The translations under genes were made by a program, and so were the position numbers. From NCBI RefSeq assembly GCF_000518665.1, contig NZ_JAEA01000007.1:124001-188000 (forward strand): a stretch of DNA of 64,000 nucleotides. Direction: 5' to 3'. Below the pieces are notes generated by a model that was given only the letters and a program-made list of their open reading frames with translations, searched no databases and had not been told where the DNA came from. This DNA is from Microvirga flocculans ATCC BAA-817. GTDB taxonomy: Bacteria; Pseudomonadota; Alphaproteobacteria; Rhizobiales; Beijerinckiaceae. This document shows positions 28,450 through 37,277 of the stretch, piece after piece; positions within the stretch are counted from its first letter, which is position 1; the number at the start of each line of letters is the position of its first letter.

Positions 28450-28527
28450 GTTCCTTATATGGAACGGTTTGTACTTTATGTCAAACGATATTTCTTATAA
28501 AGAACACGATATCCGTTTTTCCGGATA
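28450..28527. promoter_or_regulatory. Three phased palindromes in an AT-rich divergent promoter region
   Basis: The three sites are GTTCC-TTATAT-GGAAC at 28450-28465, TTCTT-ATA-AAGAA at 28492-28504 and TATCCG-TTTTTC-CGGATA at 28510-28527. Their centres are about 40 and 20 bases apart, close to whole helical turns. The first two share the pattern TTC-C/T-TTATA-x-x-GAAC and could be two operators of one regulator. The stretch lies between the SsuA-like gene (minus) and glnD (plus) and may also hold their promoters. Confidence 0.55.
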
Positions 28528-28607
28528 AATCCAGTCCATGGAATTCCTCCCTTGGGCCCAGGCGCAAGGAGATGGTAAGCCGGGGATACTTCGCATACGG
28601 TCGTTTC

Positions 28608-31358
28608 ATGCCTACCCACAGCCCCCAGAGCCTCCTGCAAAGCCTCGGCGACCGGCCGACCCGGGATGCGGCGGACCTGCGCGCAAAGCTGGTGCCTACG
28701 CTGAAGACTTTTCTCGACGAGGGAAGGGCCGAGGCCGAAGCCAGGCTTCTGGAAAGCCAGAACGGTCTCGACTGCGCCCGCTATCTCTGCGAGCAGATGG
28801 ATCAGGTGGTGCGCATCGTCCACGATGCGGTGATCCGTCATCTCTATCCGGCCGCCAATCCCTCTGCCGGCGAGCGCTTCGCCGTGGCCGCGACCGGCGG
28901 CTATGGACGCGGAACCCTCGCGCCGGGCTCCGACGTCGATCTCCTGTTTCTGCTGCCCTACAAGCAGACCGCCTGGAGCGAGAGCGTCGTCGAGGCCATG
29001 CTCTATGTGTTGTGGGACCTGAAGCTCAAGGTAGGGCACGCGACCCGCTCCGTGGATGAATGCCTGCGCGAGGCGAACGCGGACATGACGATCCGCACGT
29101 CCCTGCTCGAAGCCCGCTTCCTGTTCGGCGACCGGGATCTCTTCGACGATCTCGAAAAGCGTTTCGATCAGGAAATCGTCGCGGTCTCGGCCCCCGCCTT
29201 CGTGGATGCCAAGCTCAAGGAGCGCGACGCCCGTGTCGCCAAGGCCGGCGCCTCCCGCTATCTCGTCGAGCCGAACGTGAAGGACGGCAAGGGCGGTCTG
29301 CGCGACCTCAACACGCTCTTCTGGATCGCGAAATACGTCTATCGCGTGAAGGAGCCGAATGAACTGGTGAAGGCGGGGCTCTTCACGCCGGAGGAGTTCA
29401 ATCTCTTCGCCCGCTGCGAGGAATTCCTGTGGCGGGTGCGCTGCCACATGCATTTCGCCACAGGACGTGCCGAGGAGCGTCTGACCTTCGACCTGCAGCG
29501 GGCGATCGCCACGCGCATCGGATTCGTCCCGCGGGCGGGCCTGTCGGCGGTCGAGCGCTTCATGAAGGCTTACTTCCGCATCGCCAAGGATGTCGGCGAT
29601 CTCACGGCCATCGTCTGCGCCGAGCTCGAGGCGCGCCAGACCAAGCGCCGCCCCATGCTGGATCGCGTGTTCGGCCGCTTCCGCCGTAGGCGCACCGGGG
29701 CGATGCTGGGTGAAGGCTTCATCATCGACAACAACCGTCTCAACGTCGAGAACGAGGCGGTGTTCGAGCGCGATCCCGTCAACATCATCCGCCTCTTCTG
29801 GCTCGCCGACCGGCGCAATCTCGCGATCCATCCCGATGCGACGCGGCTCGCCACCCGTTCGCTCAAGCTGATCGGACCGGGCCTGCGCAACGATCCGGAA
29901 GCCAACAAGCTCTTCCTCGACATCATCACGTCGAAGAACGCGCCGGAAGTCGTGCTGCGGCACATGAACGAAGCCGGCCTGCTCGGTCGTTTCGTGCCGG
30001 ATTTCGGGCGCATCGTCGCGATGATGCAGTTCAACATGTACCATCACTACACGGTGGACGAGCATCTCATCCGCTCGGTCGGCGTCCTGACCGAAATCGA
30101 GGCCGGGCAGCTCGTCAACGAGCATCCCCTGGCGAACAAGATTTTTCCCACCATCCGCAACCGACGCGCGCTCTATGTCGCCGTCTTCCTGCATGACATC
30201 GCCAAGGGGCGGCCGGAAGACCATTCGACGGCGGGCGCGGCCATCGCACGCAAGCTCGGGCCGCGCTTCGGCCTCACCGAGGCGGAAACCGACACGGTGG
30301 CCTGGCTCGTCGAACATCACCTGCTGATGTCGAACACGGCGCAGAGCCGCGATCTCTCCGACCCGGCCACCATCAAGAGCTTCGCCGAAGTGGTGCAGAC
30401 CATGGAGCGGCTGAAGCTCCTGCTCGTGCTCACCATCGCCGACATCAAGGCCGTGGGGCCCGGCACCTGGACCGGCTGGAAGGGCCAGCTCCTGCGCACC
30501 CTTTATCATGAGACCGAGGTGATCCTCGGCGGCGGCGCGGTGGATCTCGCCCGTTCCGAACGGGTGCGCCTCGCGCAGGAATGTCTGCGGGCCGAGCTGC
30601 CCGACTGGTCCGATGCGGAGTTCGAGGCCTATGTCGCGCGTCATGCGCCGGGCTACTGGCTCAAGACCGACGAGACCCGGCGCGCCAAGCAGGCCCGCCT
30701 GCTGCGGGAGGCGGACAAGGCCGGGCACAGCGTGACCACGGCTTACGAGACGGACCAGTTTCGCGGCGTCACCGAGCTCACCATTCTCTCGCCGGACCAT
30801 CCACGCCTGCTCGCCATCGTCACGGGCGCCTGCGCGGCGGCGGGCGGCAATATCGTCGATGCCCAGATCTTCACCACTACGGACGGTATTGCCGTGGACA
30901 CCATCGTGCTCTCCCGCGCTTTCGACCGGGACGAGGACGAGCTGCGTCGGGCCGAGCGGGTCGCCAAGGCCATCGAGCGGGCGCTGAAGGGGGAGGTGAG
31001 GATCGCCGATCTCGTGGACGGCAAGCGCCCGGCGAAGGAGCGCGCAAAAGCGTTCCACGTGCCGCCGGAGGTGACGATCGACAATTCCCTGTCGAACCGC
31101 CAGACGGTGATCGAGGTCTCGGGTCTCGACCGGCCGGGGCTCCTCTACGACCTCACGACGGCTTTGGGCAAGCTCAACCTGAACATCGCCTCGGCCCATA
31201 TCGTGACCTTCGGCGAGAAGGCGGTGGACGTGTTCTATGTCACGGACCTGACCGGCACGAAGGTCACCCATGCGGGCCGCCAGGCGTCCATCCGCCGGGC
31301 CCTTCTCGACGTGTTCAAGACGGAGGAAAGCGAGGCTCTTCAGCGGCGTAGCGCTTGA
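28608..31358 (+). CDS. glnD: Bifunctional PII uridylyltransferase / uridylyl-removing enzyme GlnD
   Basis: From ATG 28608 the product is 916 residues. The nucleotidyltransferase domain shows ATGGYGRGTLAPGSDVDLLF, then VEPNVKDGKGGLRDLNTLFW. The HD domain shows VAVFLHDIAKGRPEDHS. Two ACT domains close the protein (TELTILSPDHPRLLAIVTGA and VIEVSGLDRPGLLYDLTTAL). GlnD senses glutamine and modifies PII proteins, controlling nitrogen metabolism. The start is uncertain: an ATG at 28572 directly abuts AAGGAG (zero spacing), while 28608 lacks a close ribosome binding site. Its last bases carry the -35 element of the grpE promoter. Confidence 0.95.
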   Translation: MPTHSPQSLLQSLGDRPTRDAADLRAKLVPTLKTFLDEGRAEAEARLLESQNGLDCARYLCEQMDQVVRIVHDAVIRHLYPAANPSAGERFAVAATGGYGRGTLAPGSDVDLLFLLPYKQTAWSESVVEAMLYVLWDLKLKVGHATRSVDECLREANADMTIRTSLLEARFLFGDRDLFDDLEKRFDQEIVAVSAPAFVDAKLKERDARVAKAGASRYLVEPNVKDGKGGLRDLNTLFWIAKYVYRVKEPNELVKAGLFTPEEFNLFARCEEFLWRVRCHMHFATGRAEERLTFDLQRAIATRIGFVPRAGLSAVERFMKAYFRIAKDVGDLTAIVCAELEARQTKRRPMLDRVFGRFRRRRTGAMLGEGFIIDNNRLNVENEAVFERDPVNIIRLFWLADRRNLAIHPDATRLATRSLKLIGPGLRNDPEANKLFLDIITSKNAPEVVLRHMNEAGLLGRFVPDFGRIVAMMQFNMYHHYTVDEHLIRSVGVLTEIEAGQLVNEHPLANKIFPTIRNRRALYVAVFLHDIAKGRPEDHSTAGAAIARKLGPRFGLTEAETDTVAWLVEHHLLMSNTAQSRDLSDPATIKSFAEVVQTMERLKLLLVLTIADIKAVGPGTWTGWKGQLLRTLYHETEVILGGGAVDLARSERVRLAQECLRAELPDWSDAEFEAYVARHAPGYWLKTDETRRAKQARLLREADKAGHSVTTAYETDQFRGVTELTILSPDHPRLLAIVTGACAAAGGNIVDAQIFTTTDGIAVDTIVLSRAFDRDEDELRRAERVAKAIERALKGEVRIADLVDGKRPAKERAKAFHVPPEVTIDNSLSNRQTVIEVSGLDRPGLLYDLTTALGKLNLNIASAHIVTFGEKAVDVFYVTDLTGTKVTHAGRQASIRRALLDVFKTEESEALQRRSA

Positions 31359-31382
31359 TTTGTGGCCCCAGGAACCTGATAT
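31354..31382 (+). promoter_or_regulatory. Sigma-32 (RpoH)-type heat-shock promoter of grpE
   Basis: CTTG (31354-31357), 18 bases, then CTGATAT (31376-31382) matches the alphaproteobacterial RpoH promoter CTTG-N17/18-CYTATNT with one mismatch. The -35 overlaps the last codons of glnD. The predicted transcript start near 31390 leaves a 5' leader of about 33 bases before the grpE ATG. Confidence 0.65.
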
Positions 31383-31422
31383 GTGCCCCGAACCCTTCCG
31401 TTCCACCTTAAACTGATCGATC

Positions 31423-32034
31423 ATGAATCCGAACGACACGGAAAACCAGAACGCGGCCCCGCAGGCCGAGCCCGCCCAGGACGCCGTCAACGAGGCTGCG
31501 TCCGCGCCCGAGGCCGACCCGATCGCCGTTCTCGAGGCCGAGAAGGCGGATCTGAAGGACAAGCTCCTGCGCCTCATGGCCGACATGGAGAACCTGCGCC
31601 GGCGCACAGAGCGCGAAGTAGCCGATGCCCGCACCTATGCGGTGGCCAATTTCGCCCGCGACATGCTCAATGTGGCCGACAATATCCGCCGCGCCATCGA
31701 AAGCGTGCCGGAGGAGGCCCGCAGCACCGCCGAGGGCGCCTTCAAGGGCCTCATCGAGGGCATCGACCTCACCGAACGCGACATGCTCAAGACCCTTGAG
31801 CGGCATGGGGTGAAGAAGCTCGACCCGCAGGGCCAGAAGTTCGACCCGAACGTGCATCAGGCCATGTTCGAGATTCCCAATGCGGAGGTGCCGAACGGCA
31901 CGGTCCTGCAGGTGGTCCAGTCCGGCTACGTCATCGGCGACCGCGTCCTGCGCCCGGCCCTGGTCGGCGTTTCCAAGGGCGGCCCGAAGGCCGCCAACGG
32001 CGCTGAGTCCGCGGACAATTCCTCCGCATCTTAA
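31423..32034 (+). CDS. grpE: Nucleotide exchange factor GrpE
   Basis: The 203-residue protein has an acidic, Ala-rich N terminus, a long coiled coil ([40 protein letters not shown]), and the C-terminal beta domain with [20 protein letters not shown] and [17 protein letters not shown], the GrpE signature. GrpE dimers release ADP from DnaK in the cytoplasm. It is close to, but on the opposite strand from, dnaK-dnaJ, and has its own heat-shock type promoter. The next gene starts immediately after its TAA. Confidence 0.96.
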   Translation: MNPNDTENQNAAPQAEPAQDAVNEAASAPEADPIAVLEAEKADLKDKLLRLMADMENLRRRTEREVADARTYAVANFARDMLNVADNIRRAIESVPEEARSTAEGAFKGLIEGIDLTERDMLKTLERHGVKKLDPQGQKFDPNVHQAMFEIPNAEVPNGTVLQVVQSGYVIGDRVLRPALVGVSKGGPKAANGAESADNSSAS

Positions 32035-32670
32035 GTGGACTTCCTTCAAACCATTCCCTTTGAAACCGTCGGTGTCGCCGTCTTCGCGCTCTCGGGCGCG
32101 CTGATGGCGGCCCGCAAGGGCATGGATCCCTTCGGCTTTGCGCTGCTCGCCACGCTCACGGGCGTCGGCGGAGGGACGGTGCGGGATCTGCTCATCGGCG
32201 CGGATCCGGTCTTCTGGGTGGGCGACCCGAGCGATGTGCTGGTCTGTCTCGTCGTGGCGGAGCTGGTCTTCGCCTTGGGTCCCAAGCGCGTGGCCCGGAT
32301 CGAGGGCGGACGGCGCGGCCGCGCCCTGATCTGGGCCGATGCCCTGGGGCTTGCCCTTTTCGCCGTTTCAGGCACCGCCAAGGCCCTGGCGGTCGGGGTG
32401 CCGGCCCTCTCGGCTATTGCGCTCGGCACCATCACGGCCACCTTCGGCGGCATCATCCGCGACATCTTCGCCGGAACGACCCCTCTCGTGCTGCGCCAGG
32501 AAATCTATGTCACGGCGGCGGCGCTCGGCGCGGCCGTCATGGTCGGCTTGCAGAGCCTCGGGCTCGAGCCTTTCCTCTGCTCGGCCGCCGGTTTCGTTGC
32601 GGCCTTCGCCTTGCGGGCGCTGGCCATCCTGCGCGGCTGGTCCCTCCCGGCTTTCCCGGCGCGGGATTAA
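32035..32670 (+). CDS. TRIC-like cation channel family protein (UPF0126, YicG-like)
   Basis: The 211-residue membrane protein has seven predicted helices made of two UPF0126 repeats. Each repeat carries a glycine-rich membrane motif (LTGVGGGTVRDLLIGADPVFW and ATFGGIIRDIFAGTTPLVLR). Prokaryotic TRIC channels of this family form trimers that conduct potassium or other monovalent cations; the exact role in bacteria is unclear. The start is a GTG directly after the grpE stop codon (TAAGTG), so it depends on grpE translation. Its TAA overlaps the stop codon of the converging gene in a TTAA. Confidence 0.88.
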   Translation: MDFLQTIPFETVGVAVFALSGALMAARKGMDPFGFALLATLTGVGGGTVRDLLIGADPVFWVGDPSDVLVCLVVAELVFALGPKRVARIEGGRRGRALIWADALGLALFAVSGTAKALAVGVPALSAIALGTITATFGGIIRDIFAGTTPLVLRQEIYVTAAALGAAVMVGLQSLGLEPFLCSAAGFVAAFALRALAILRGWSLPAFPARD

Positions 32671-33605
32671 GGATTGATTTCAACGCTGTCGATCACGGCC
32701 CGGAAGCGCCGCAGGTTTTCGCTCCGCTGCTCGGTGCGTGTCATGCCGACCATGCGCACATAGCGGTCGGATTCGAAGCGGATGGTTTGCATCACGACGA
32801 TGGGCTGACCCGATTCCGCCTCCGTGGCCGTCGCCACGATCTCGTGCCAGTCCTGCCCCTTGAAGCGGAAGGCTTCCGAGCGCTCGATCTTGATGTCCTT
32901 CAGGATCTGGTTGGCGTTGAGGGCCGCGCGGGCGAACTGGTTGCGCCGCTCGCCGGGAGGTGGCGGAACCGCTAGCGACGAGGCGACGATCAGGATCGGT
33001 TGCTCCACCGCCTTGATGGTGTCCTTGGGGCCGTCGGTGAACAGAACCGAGTTCCCCGTCATCGCCCGCACCGGGCGAAAGCCGGCCTTGTCTCCGACCC
33101 GGAAGGGCATGGCCGCGACCTGCTCCTCCAGGGAGACAGGGCCGCGCAGGGCGACGCTCGTGAGGGCCTCGCGCATCTGCGCCTCGCTGTAGCCGTCCTC
33201 ACCGCCCCGGATATCGGCGATCACGAGGGCGGCCATGTCCTCGCCCTTCACCGCCAGGATCCATTTGCGGCCCTGAACGGCACCCAGCAGGGTGCCGCCG
33301 ATCAGAACGCCTGCCCTCTGGCTGAGCTTTACGTCCTCGCGGGAGGTCTCGTTCAGGCCCTGGCGCTTCAGCGCCTCCTTCGTGAAGCCGCCCACGAGCT
33401 GCTCATAGGCGGCCGCCGGCATTTCCACGAGGGTGATGGCGGTGGCCTTCTCCTCGTTCTCGAAACCGCTGAACCGCCGTGAGACCGTCATGTCCTTCGG
33501 GGGGACGAGGCCGATCCGCGAGGCAGGCGGAAAGACGGGTTCTACCGCGAGAGCGGCCTGAACCGACAGGACGAGACCTAAGGCAGCGGTTGCGAGACCT
33601 TTCAT
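32667..33605 (-). CDS. Uncharacterised exported protein
   Basis: I do not recognise a named family. The 312-residue product starts at ATG 33605, supported by GGAGGAG eight bases upstream, and has a clear signal peptide (KGLATAALGLVLSVQAALA). The mature part has a repeated alpha/beta pattern: TAITLVEMPAAAYEQL, RKWILAVKGEDMAALVIADI, and near the end QTIRFESDRYVRMVGMTRTE with FRAVIDSVEI. This looks like a periplasmic protein related to lipoprotein-like beta-sandwich or PsbP/Mog1-like folds, but that is a guess. It is the last gene of the dnaK-side minus-strand run and ends in a 4-base overlap with the TRIC-like gene. Confidence 0.75.
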   Translation of the reverse strand: MKGLATAALGLVLSVQAALAVEPVFPPASRIGLVPPKDMTVSRRFSGFENEEKATAITLVEMPAAAYEQLVGGFTKEALKRQGLNETSREDVKLSQRAGVLIGGTLLGAVQGRKWILAVKGEDMAALVIADIRGGEDGYSEAQMREALTSVALRGPVSLEEQVAAMPFRVGDKAGFRPVRAMTGNSVLFTDGPKDTIKAVEQPILIVASSLAVPPPPGERRNQFARAALNANQILKDIKIERSEAFRFKGQDWHEIVATATEAESGQPIVVMQTIRFESDRYVRMVGMTRTEQRSENLRRFRAVIDSVEINP

Positions 33606-33648
33606 AGGGGCTCCTCCAGGAAACGGCATGTCATCTCTAGGTTGAAAG

Positions 33649-34269
33649 CTAAAGCGGCTTTTCCACCTTGCGCAAGGTGAGATTCAGGCGCCCGCCCTGC
33701 GGCAGCAGGTCGGAGCTTCCCGCGCTCACCCGGTCGATCCCATGATAGATCAGCCGTGCCGGGCCGCCGAACACGATCGCGTCACCGGAACGGAGCCTGA
33801 CGGATTTCGTCGGGTCACTCCGTTCCAGCCCGCCATAGCGGAAAAGCGCCGTGTCCCCGATGGAGAGCGACACCACGGGCGCATCGAACGCCTCCTCGTC
33901 CTTGTCCTGGTGCAGGCCCATGCGGGCCGAGGGGGCGTAGAAATTGATCAGGCAGGCGTCCGGCGGATGCGGATAGCCGCTCAACTCTTCCCAGGCGCGC
34001 AGCACTTGGGGAGGCATGGCAGGCCAGAGCTTTCCGGTCTCGGGGTGTGACGGCTGGTAACGGTAGCCATCCACGTCCGATACCCAGCCCAGCCTCCCGC
34101 AATTGGTCATGCGCACGGAGAACGGCTTGCCCGTGCGCGGCATGTGCGGGGTGAAGAGCGGAGCGGCCTTCACGATCTCGCGCAGGGAGGCGAGGAGCCT
34201 CTCCTGGGCCGCACGGTCGAGATAATCCGGGTAATAGGCGAGGCCGGGGGCAAGGGTCAGGGAGGACAT
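33649..34269 (-). CDS. alkB: Alpha-ketoglutarate-dependent DNA repair dioxygenase AlkB
   Basis: The 206-residue protein has the Fe(II) ligands His 120 and Asp 122 (GLHQDKDE) and His 176 (IYHGIDR), and the 2-oxoglutarate-binding RLNLTLR (Arg 194 and 200). NFYAPSARMGLHQDKDE and FRYGGLERSDP are typical of bacterial AlkB. It oxidatively removes 1-methyladenine and 3-methylcytosine lesions. It is on the same strand as gpmA and dapB with 73 bases to gpmA. No ada gene is adjacent, although an Ada-like gene lies 7.5 kb away. Confidence 0.94.
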   Translation of the reverse strand: MSSLTLAPGLAYYPDYLDRAAQERLLASLREIVKAAPLFTPHMPRTGKPFSVRMTNCGRLGWVSDVDGYRYQPSHPETGKLWPAMPPQVLRAWEELSGYPHPPDACLINFYAPSARMGLHQDKDEEAFDAPVVSLSIGDTALFRYGGLERSDPTKSVRLRSGDAIVFGGPARLIYHGIDRVSAGSSDLLPQGGRLNLTLRKVEKPL

Positions 34270-34342
34270 GGATTCGAATGCGCTCCACTGTCATTCCGGG
34301 CCGCTTGCGGCAGCCGGGCCCGGAATGGCGGTCATGGCGGTC

Positions 34343-34963
34343 CTAACCTTCCAGCACCTTCTTGCTGGATACGGTGGTATCCGCATTCAGGTTGTAGACG
34401 AGCGGGATGCCTGTTGCGAGCTCGAGGCCCGGGATCGTCTCGGAGGTGAGGCCGTCGAGCACCATCACGAGGGCGCGGAGCGAATTGCCGTGGGCGGCCA
34501 CGAGCACGCGCTCGCCGCGCATGACGCGGGGCAGGATCTCGCGGATGTAGTAGGGCAGCACGCGGGCCACGGTGTCCTTCAGGCTTTCTCCGCCAGGAGG
34601 AGGCACGTCGTAGGAGCGGCGCCAGATATGGACCTGCTCCTCGCCCCAGCGGGCGCGGGCGTCGTCCTTGTTGAGGCCCGAAAGGTCGCCGTAGTCGCGC
34701 TCGTTCAGAGCCTGATTGGCGATGACCTTGAGATCGGGCTGGCCGATTTCCTCGAGGATCAGCTTGCAGGTGGCTTGCGCGCGCCCGAGGTCGGAGGTGA
34801 AGGCGACGTCGAACTGGACGCCCATGTCCTTCAGGCGGCGGCCCGCATTGCGCGCCTCCTCGATGCCGAGATCCGTGAGCCCCGGATCCTTCCAGCCGGT
34901 GAACAGGTTCTTGAGGTTCCATTCGCTCTGGCCGTGGCGGGCAAGGACGAGAAGGCGGTTCAT
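34343..34963 (-). CDS. gpmA: 2,3-bisphosphoglycerate-dependent phosphoglycerate mutase
   Basis: The 206-residue enzyme begins [16 protein letters not shown] with the phosphohistidine at residue 10, then [32 protein letters not shown], and [13 protein letters not shown] with the second catalytic His. It interconverts 3- and 2-phosphoglycerate in glycolysis and gluconeogenesis. It is the short alphaproteobacterial form lacking the C-terminal extension of E. coli GpmA. The start at 34963 has GGAG ten bases upstream; an extension to 35023 is not conserved in character. It follows dapB by 34 bases. Confidence 0.95.
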   Translation of the reverse strand: MNRLLVLARHGQSEWNLKNLFTGWKDPGLTDLGIEEARNAGRRLKDMGVQFDVAFTSDLGRAQATCKLILEEIGQPDLKVIANQALNERDYGDLSGLNKDDARARWGEEQVHIWRRSYDVPPPGGESLKDTVARVLPYYIREILPRVMRGERVLVAAHGNSLRALVMVLDGLTSETIPGLELATGIPLVYNLNADTTVSSKKVLEG

Positions 34964-34997
34964 GTCTTGGCGTCTCCAGTCAAGGTGTGGGGTGGGG

Positions 34998-35813
34998 TTA
35001 GAGCCGGTCGAGACCGAGCACATTGGCCATGGTGTAGTAGCCCGGCTTCTTGTCGAAGCCCCAGAGGGCGGCCTTCACCGCGCCGCGCGCGAAGATGCTC
35101 CGGTCCTCGGCGCGGTGGGACAGCTCCAGGCGTTCGCCGGGACCGGCAAAGATGACGGAATGATCGCCGACCACGGTGCCGCCGCGAAGGGTCGCGAAGC
35201 CGATATCGCCGGGGTTGCGCGCGCCCGTATGCCCGTCGCGGCTGCGCACGGAGCGGTCTTTCAGCGACACCTTGCGTCCCTCCGCCGCCGCCTCGCCGAG
35301 AAGCAGGGCCGTGCCTGAGGGCGCGTCCACCTTCATGCGGTGGTGCATTTCGAGAATCTCGATGTCGTAGTCCTCGCCGAGCGTCGCGGCGACCTTGCGC
35401 ACGAGGCCCGCGAGCAGGTTGACCCCGAGCGACATGTTGCCGGACTGAATGATGCGGGCATGGCGTGCGGCCGCTTCGAGCTTCGTGAAGTCGGCCTCCT
35501 GCAGGCCGGTCGTACCGATCACGTGCACGATCCGCGCCTGGGCCGCGAGCGCCGCGAAGGCTGTCGTAGCAGCGGGGGCTGTGAAGTCGAGGACGCCGTC
35601 GGCCTGGGCGAAGACGGGCAGGGGATCGTCCGTCACGTCCACATCGAGCAGGCCCGTGCCGGCGAGAAGTCCCGCATCCTGGCCGAGCACGGGAGACCCC
35701 TCCCGCTCGATGGCCCCGACGAGGGTGCAGCCCTCGGTCTCGGCTACGGCCTTGATGAGCATGCGCCCCATGCGTCCGGCGGCACCCACCACGACAAGTC
35801 GCATCTCGCTCAT
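34998..35813 (-). CDS. dapB: 4-hydroxy-tetrahydrodipicolinate reductase
   Basis: The 271-residue enzyme of lysine and diaminopimelate synthesis has the NAD(P)-binding [35 protein letters not shown] and the signature [20 protein letters not shown] with the catalytic His pair and Lys. The start at 35813 has AGGAGAA eight bases upstream; MRLVVVG three codons on is an alternative. It is in the minus-strand run between the DUF1330 pair and gpmA, an arrangement common in Hyphomicrobiales. Confidence 0.97.
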   Translation of the reverse strand: MSEMRLVVVGAAGRMGRMLIKAVAETEGCTLVGAIEREGSPVLGQDAGLLAGTGLLDVDVTDDPLPVFAQADGVLDFTAPAATTAFAALAAQARIVHVIGTTGLQEADFTKLEAAARHARIIQSGNMSLGVNLLAGLVRKVAATLGEDYDIEILEMHHRMKVDAPSGTALLLGEAAAEGRKVSLKDRSVRSRDGHTGARNPGDIGFATLRGGTVVGDHSVIFAGPGERLELSHRAEDRSIFARGAVKAALWGFDKKPGYYTMANVLGLDRL

Positions 35814-35888
35814 GCCCGTTCTCCTGTTGTCACGGGGCAGGGTATAGCCGCTTAAAAGAAGGCTGAGAAGCGCGGAGGCTTCGGCCCG

Positions 35889-36191
35889 TCACCCCGGCTG
35901 CGGGCCCTCGTAGCCCTCGATGATGATGATATCGGCCACCGCATGGCCGTCCCGCTCCGCCTTGGCGGCCTGGTATTCAGGCGAGTCCCAGCACGCGACG
36001 GCCGCTTCGTAGGACGGAAATTCGATCACCACGTTGCGGGCGCGCGCCTCGCCTTCGGCGACCCGGTAGGCCCCGCCGCGCACCAGGAAGCGGGCGCCGT
36101 ATTTTGCGAACGGCACGGCATTCGCCTTCACATAGTTCTGGTAGGCATCCGGGTTCGAGACGTCGACGCGGCCGATCCAATAACCCTTCAT
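35889..36191 (-). CDS. DUF1330 domain protein (second of a tandem pair)
   Basis: The 100-residue protein of the dimeric alpha-beta barrel (ferredoxin-like) DUF1330 family contains WIGRVDVSNPDAYQNYVKAN, RFLVRGGAYRVAEGEARARN and SPEYQAAKAERD. The family is related to EthD/NIPSNAP-like folds and has no proven enzyme activity. It lies 3 bases after the preceding DUF1330 gene and is about half identical to it, so the pair arose by tandem duplication. A dozen extra residues (EGYEGPQPG) extend its C terminus. Confidence 0.9.
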   Translation of the reverse strand: MKGYWIGRVDVSNPDAYQNYVKANAVPFAKYGARFLVRGGAYRVAEGEARARNVVIEFPSYEAAVACWDSPEYQAAKAERDGHAVADIIIIEGYEGPQPG

Positions 36192-36194
36192 CGT

Positions 36195-36482
36195 TCAGGC
36201 TCCTTCCACGAGCACGAATTCCGCCACGCATGCACCGTCGCGCTTGGCCTTGGCGGCCTGGTATTCCGGCGAATGATAATAGGTTCTCGCCTGCTCCACG
36301 CTGTCGAACTCGATGACGACGTTGCGGGGACGCGCCTCGCCCTCCAGCGCTTCATAGGCGCCGCCGCGCACGAGAGGGCGGCCGCCGTACTTCCTGATCG
36401 CCTCGGTCGCGCCCTTGGCATATTCGGCATAAGCCTCGGGATTGGTGACGGTCACACGGGCAATGACATAGCCTTTGGGCAT
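36195..36482 (-). CDS. DUF1330 domain protein (first of a tandem pair)
   Basis: The 95-residue DUF1330 protein has the same core as its neighbour: GYVIARVTVTNPEAYAEYAK, RPLVRGGAYEALEGEARPRN, VVIEFDSVEQARTYYHSPEY. It is transcribed before the second copy and 54 bases after pyrF. The two may form a heterodimer, given the dimeric fold of the family; that is inference. The start at 36482 has AGGAG seven to eleven bases upstream. Confidence 0.9.
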   Translation of the reverse strand: MPKGYVIARVTVTNPEAYAEYAKGATEAIRKYGGRPLVRGGAYEALEGEARPRNVVIEFDSVEQARTYYHSPEYQAAKAKRDGACVAEFVLVEGA

Positions 36483-36536
36483 GAGGGCTCCTCTGAGGTT
36501 TCAGGCGCCGCAGCGAACGCCACGGGAGGCGGATCG

Positions 36537-37277
36537 TCAACCCGCCGCTTGAGCGATTTCCCGAACGATCGCCTCAGCTGCGGCACGCGGGTCGGGAGCC
36601 TTCACGATGGGGCGGGCCACCACGAGATGGTCGGCGCCGAGCCGGATGCCCTCTGCCGGGGTGACGATGCGCTTCTGGTCGCCCGCATCCGCTCCTGCCG
36701 GGCGGATGCCGGGGGTGACGATCAGGCGGTCCGGGCCGACGACGGCGCGCACGGCTTGAGCTTCCGTCGCCGCGCAGACGATGCCGTCGATGCCGATCTC
36801 GCGGGCCTGCCGCGCGCGCCGGGCGACGAGCTCCGCGGCCGGAACCGGGGCATAACCGGCCTCGACGAGGTCGTCGTCGTCGTAGGACGTGAGCACCGTC
36901 ACGGCGAGGATCTTCAGATCCGTTCCGGCGCTGCCCGCCACCGCTGCCCGCATGGTCTGCGGATAGGCATGAACGGTCAGGAACGTGACGCCGAGGCGCG
37001 CGACGGAGCGCACGCCTTCCTCCACCGTGTTGCCGATGTCGTGGAGCTTGAGGTCCAGAAAGACCTTCTTGCCCTGGTCGATCAGCTCGCGGGCGAACGC
37101 GAAGCCGCCCGCATAGGCGAGCTGGTAGCCGATCTTGTAGAAGGTGCCGGCATCCCCGATCCGCTCGACAAGGGAGCGCGCCTCCTCGACGGAGGGAACA
37201 TCGAGACCGATGATGAGCTTGTCGCGAATGTCTCCTGCGGCAACGGGCTTCGTTGGGAGGGACATCGCAGGGCTCAT
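36537..37277 (-). CDS. pyrF: Orotidine 5'-phosphate decarboxylase
   Basis: The 246-residue TIM-barrel enzyme makes UMP from OMP. It has [20 protein letters not shown], the catalytic [20 protein letters not shown] (Asp-Lys-Asp network), [14 protein letters not shown] and VTPGIRP, with [20 protein letters not shown] near the end. The ATG at 37277 overlaps the pmtA stop (ATGA) and is preferred over the ATG four codons later. The frame is open much further upstream, but that part lies inside pmtA and is not coding. Confidence 0.96.
   Translation of the reverse strand: MSPAMSLPTKPVAAGDIRDKLIIGLDVPSVEEARSLVERIGDAGTFYKIGYQLAYAGGFAFARELIDQGKKVFLDLKLHDIGNTVEEGVRSVARLGVTFLTVHAYPQTMRAAVAGSAGTDLKILAVTVLTSYDDDDLVEAGYAPVPAAELVARRARQAREIGIDGIVCAATEAQAVRAVVGPDRLIVTPGIRPAGADAGDQKRIVTPAEGIRLGADHLVVARPIVKAPDPRAAAEAIVREIAQAAG

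Noticed and set aside
28476..31634. 1052-codon minus-strand open frame across glnD
   Set aside because: GC-rich shadow of glnD; no domain, and the plus strand is clearly GlnD.
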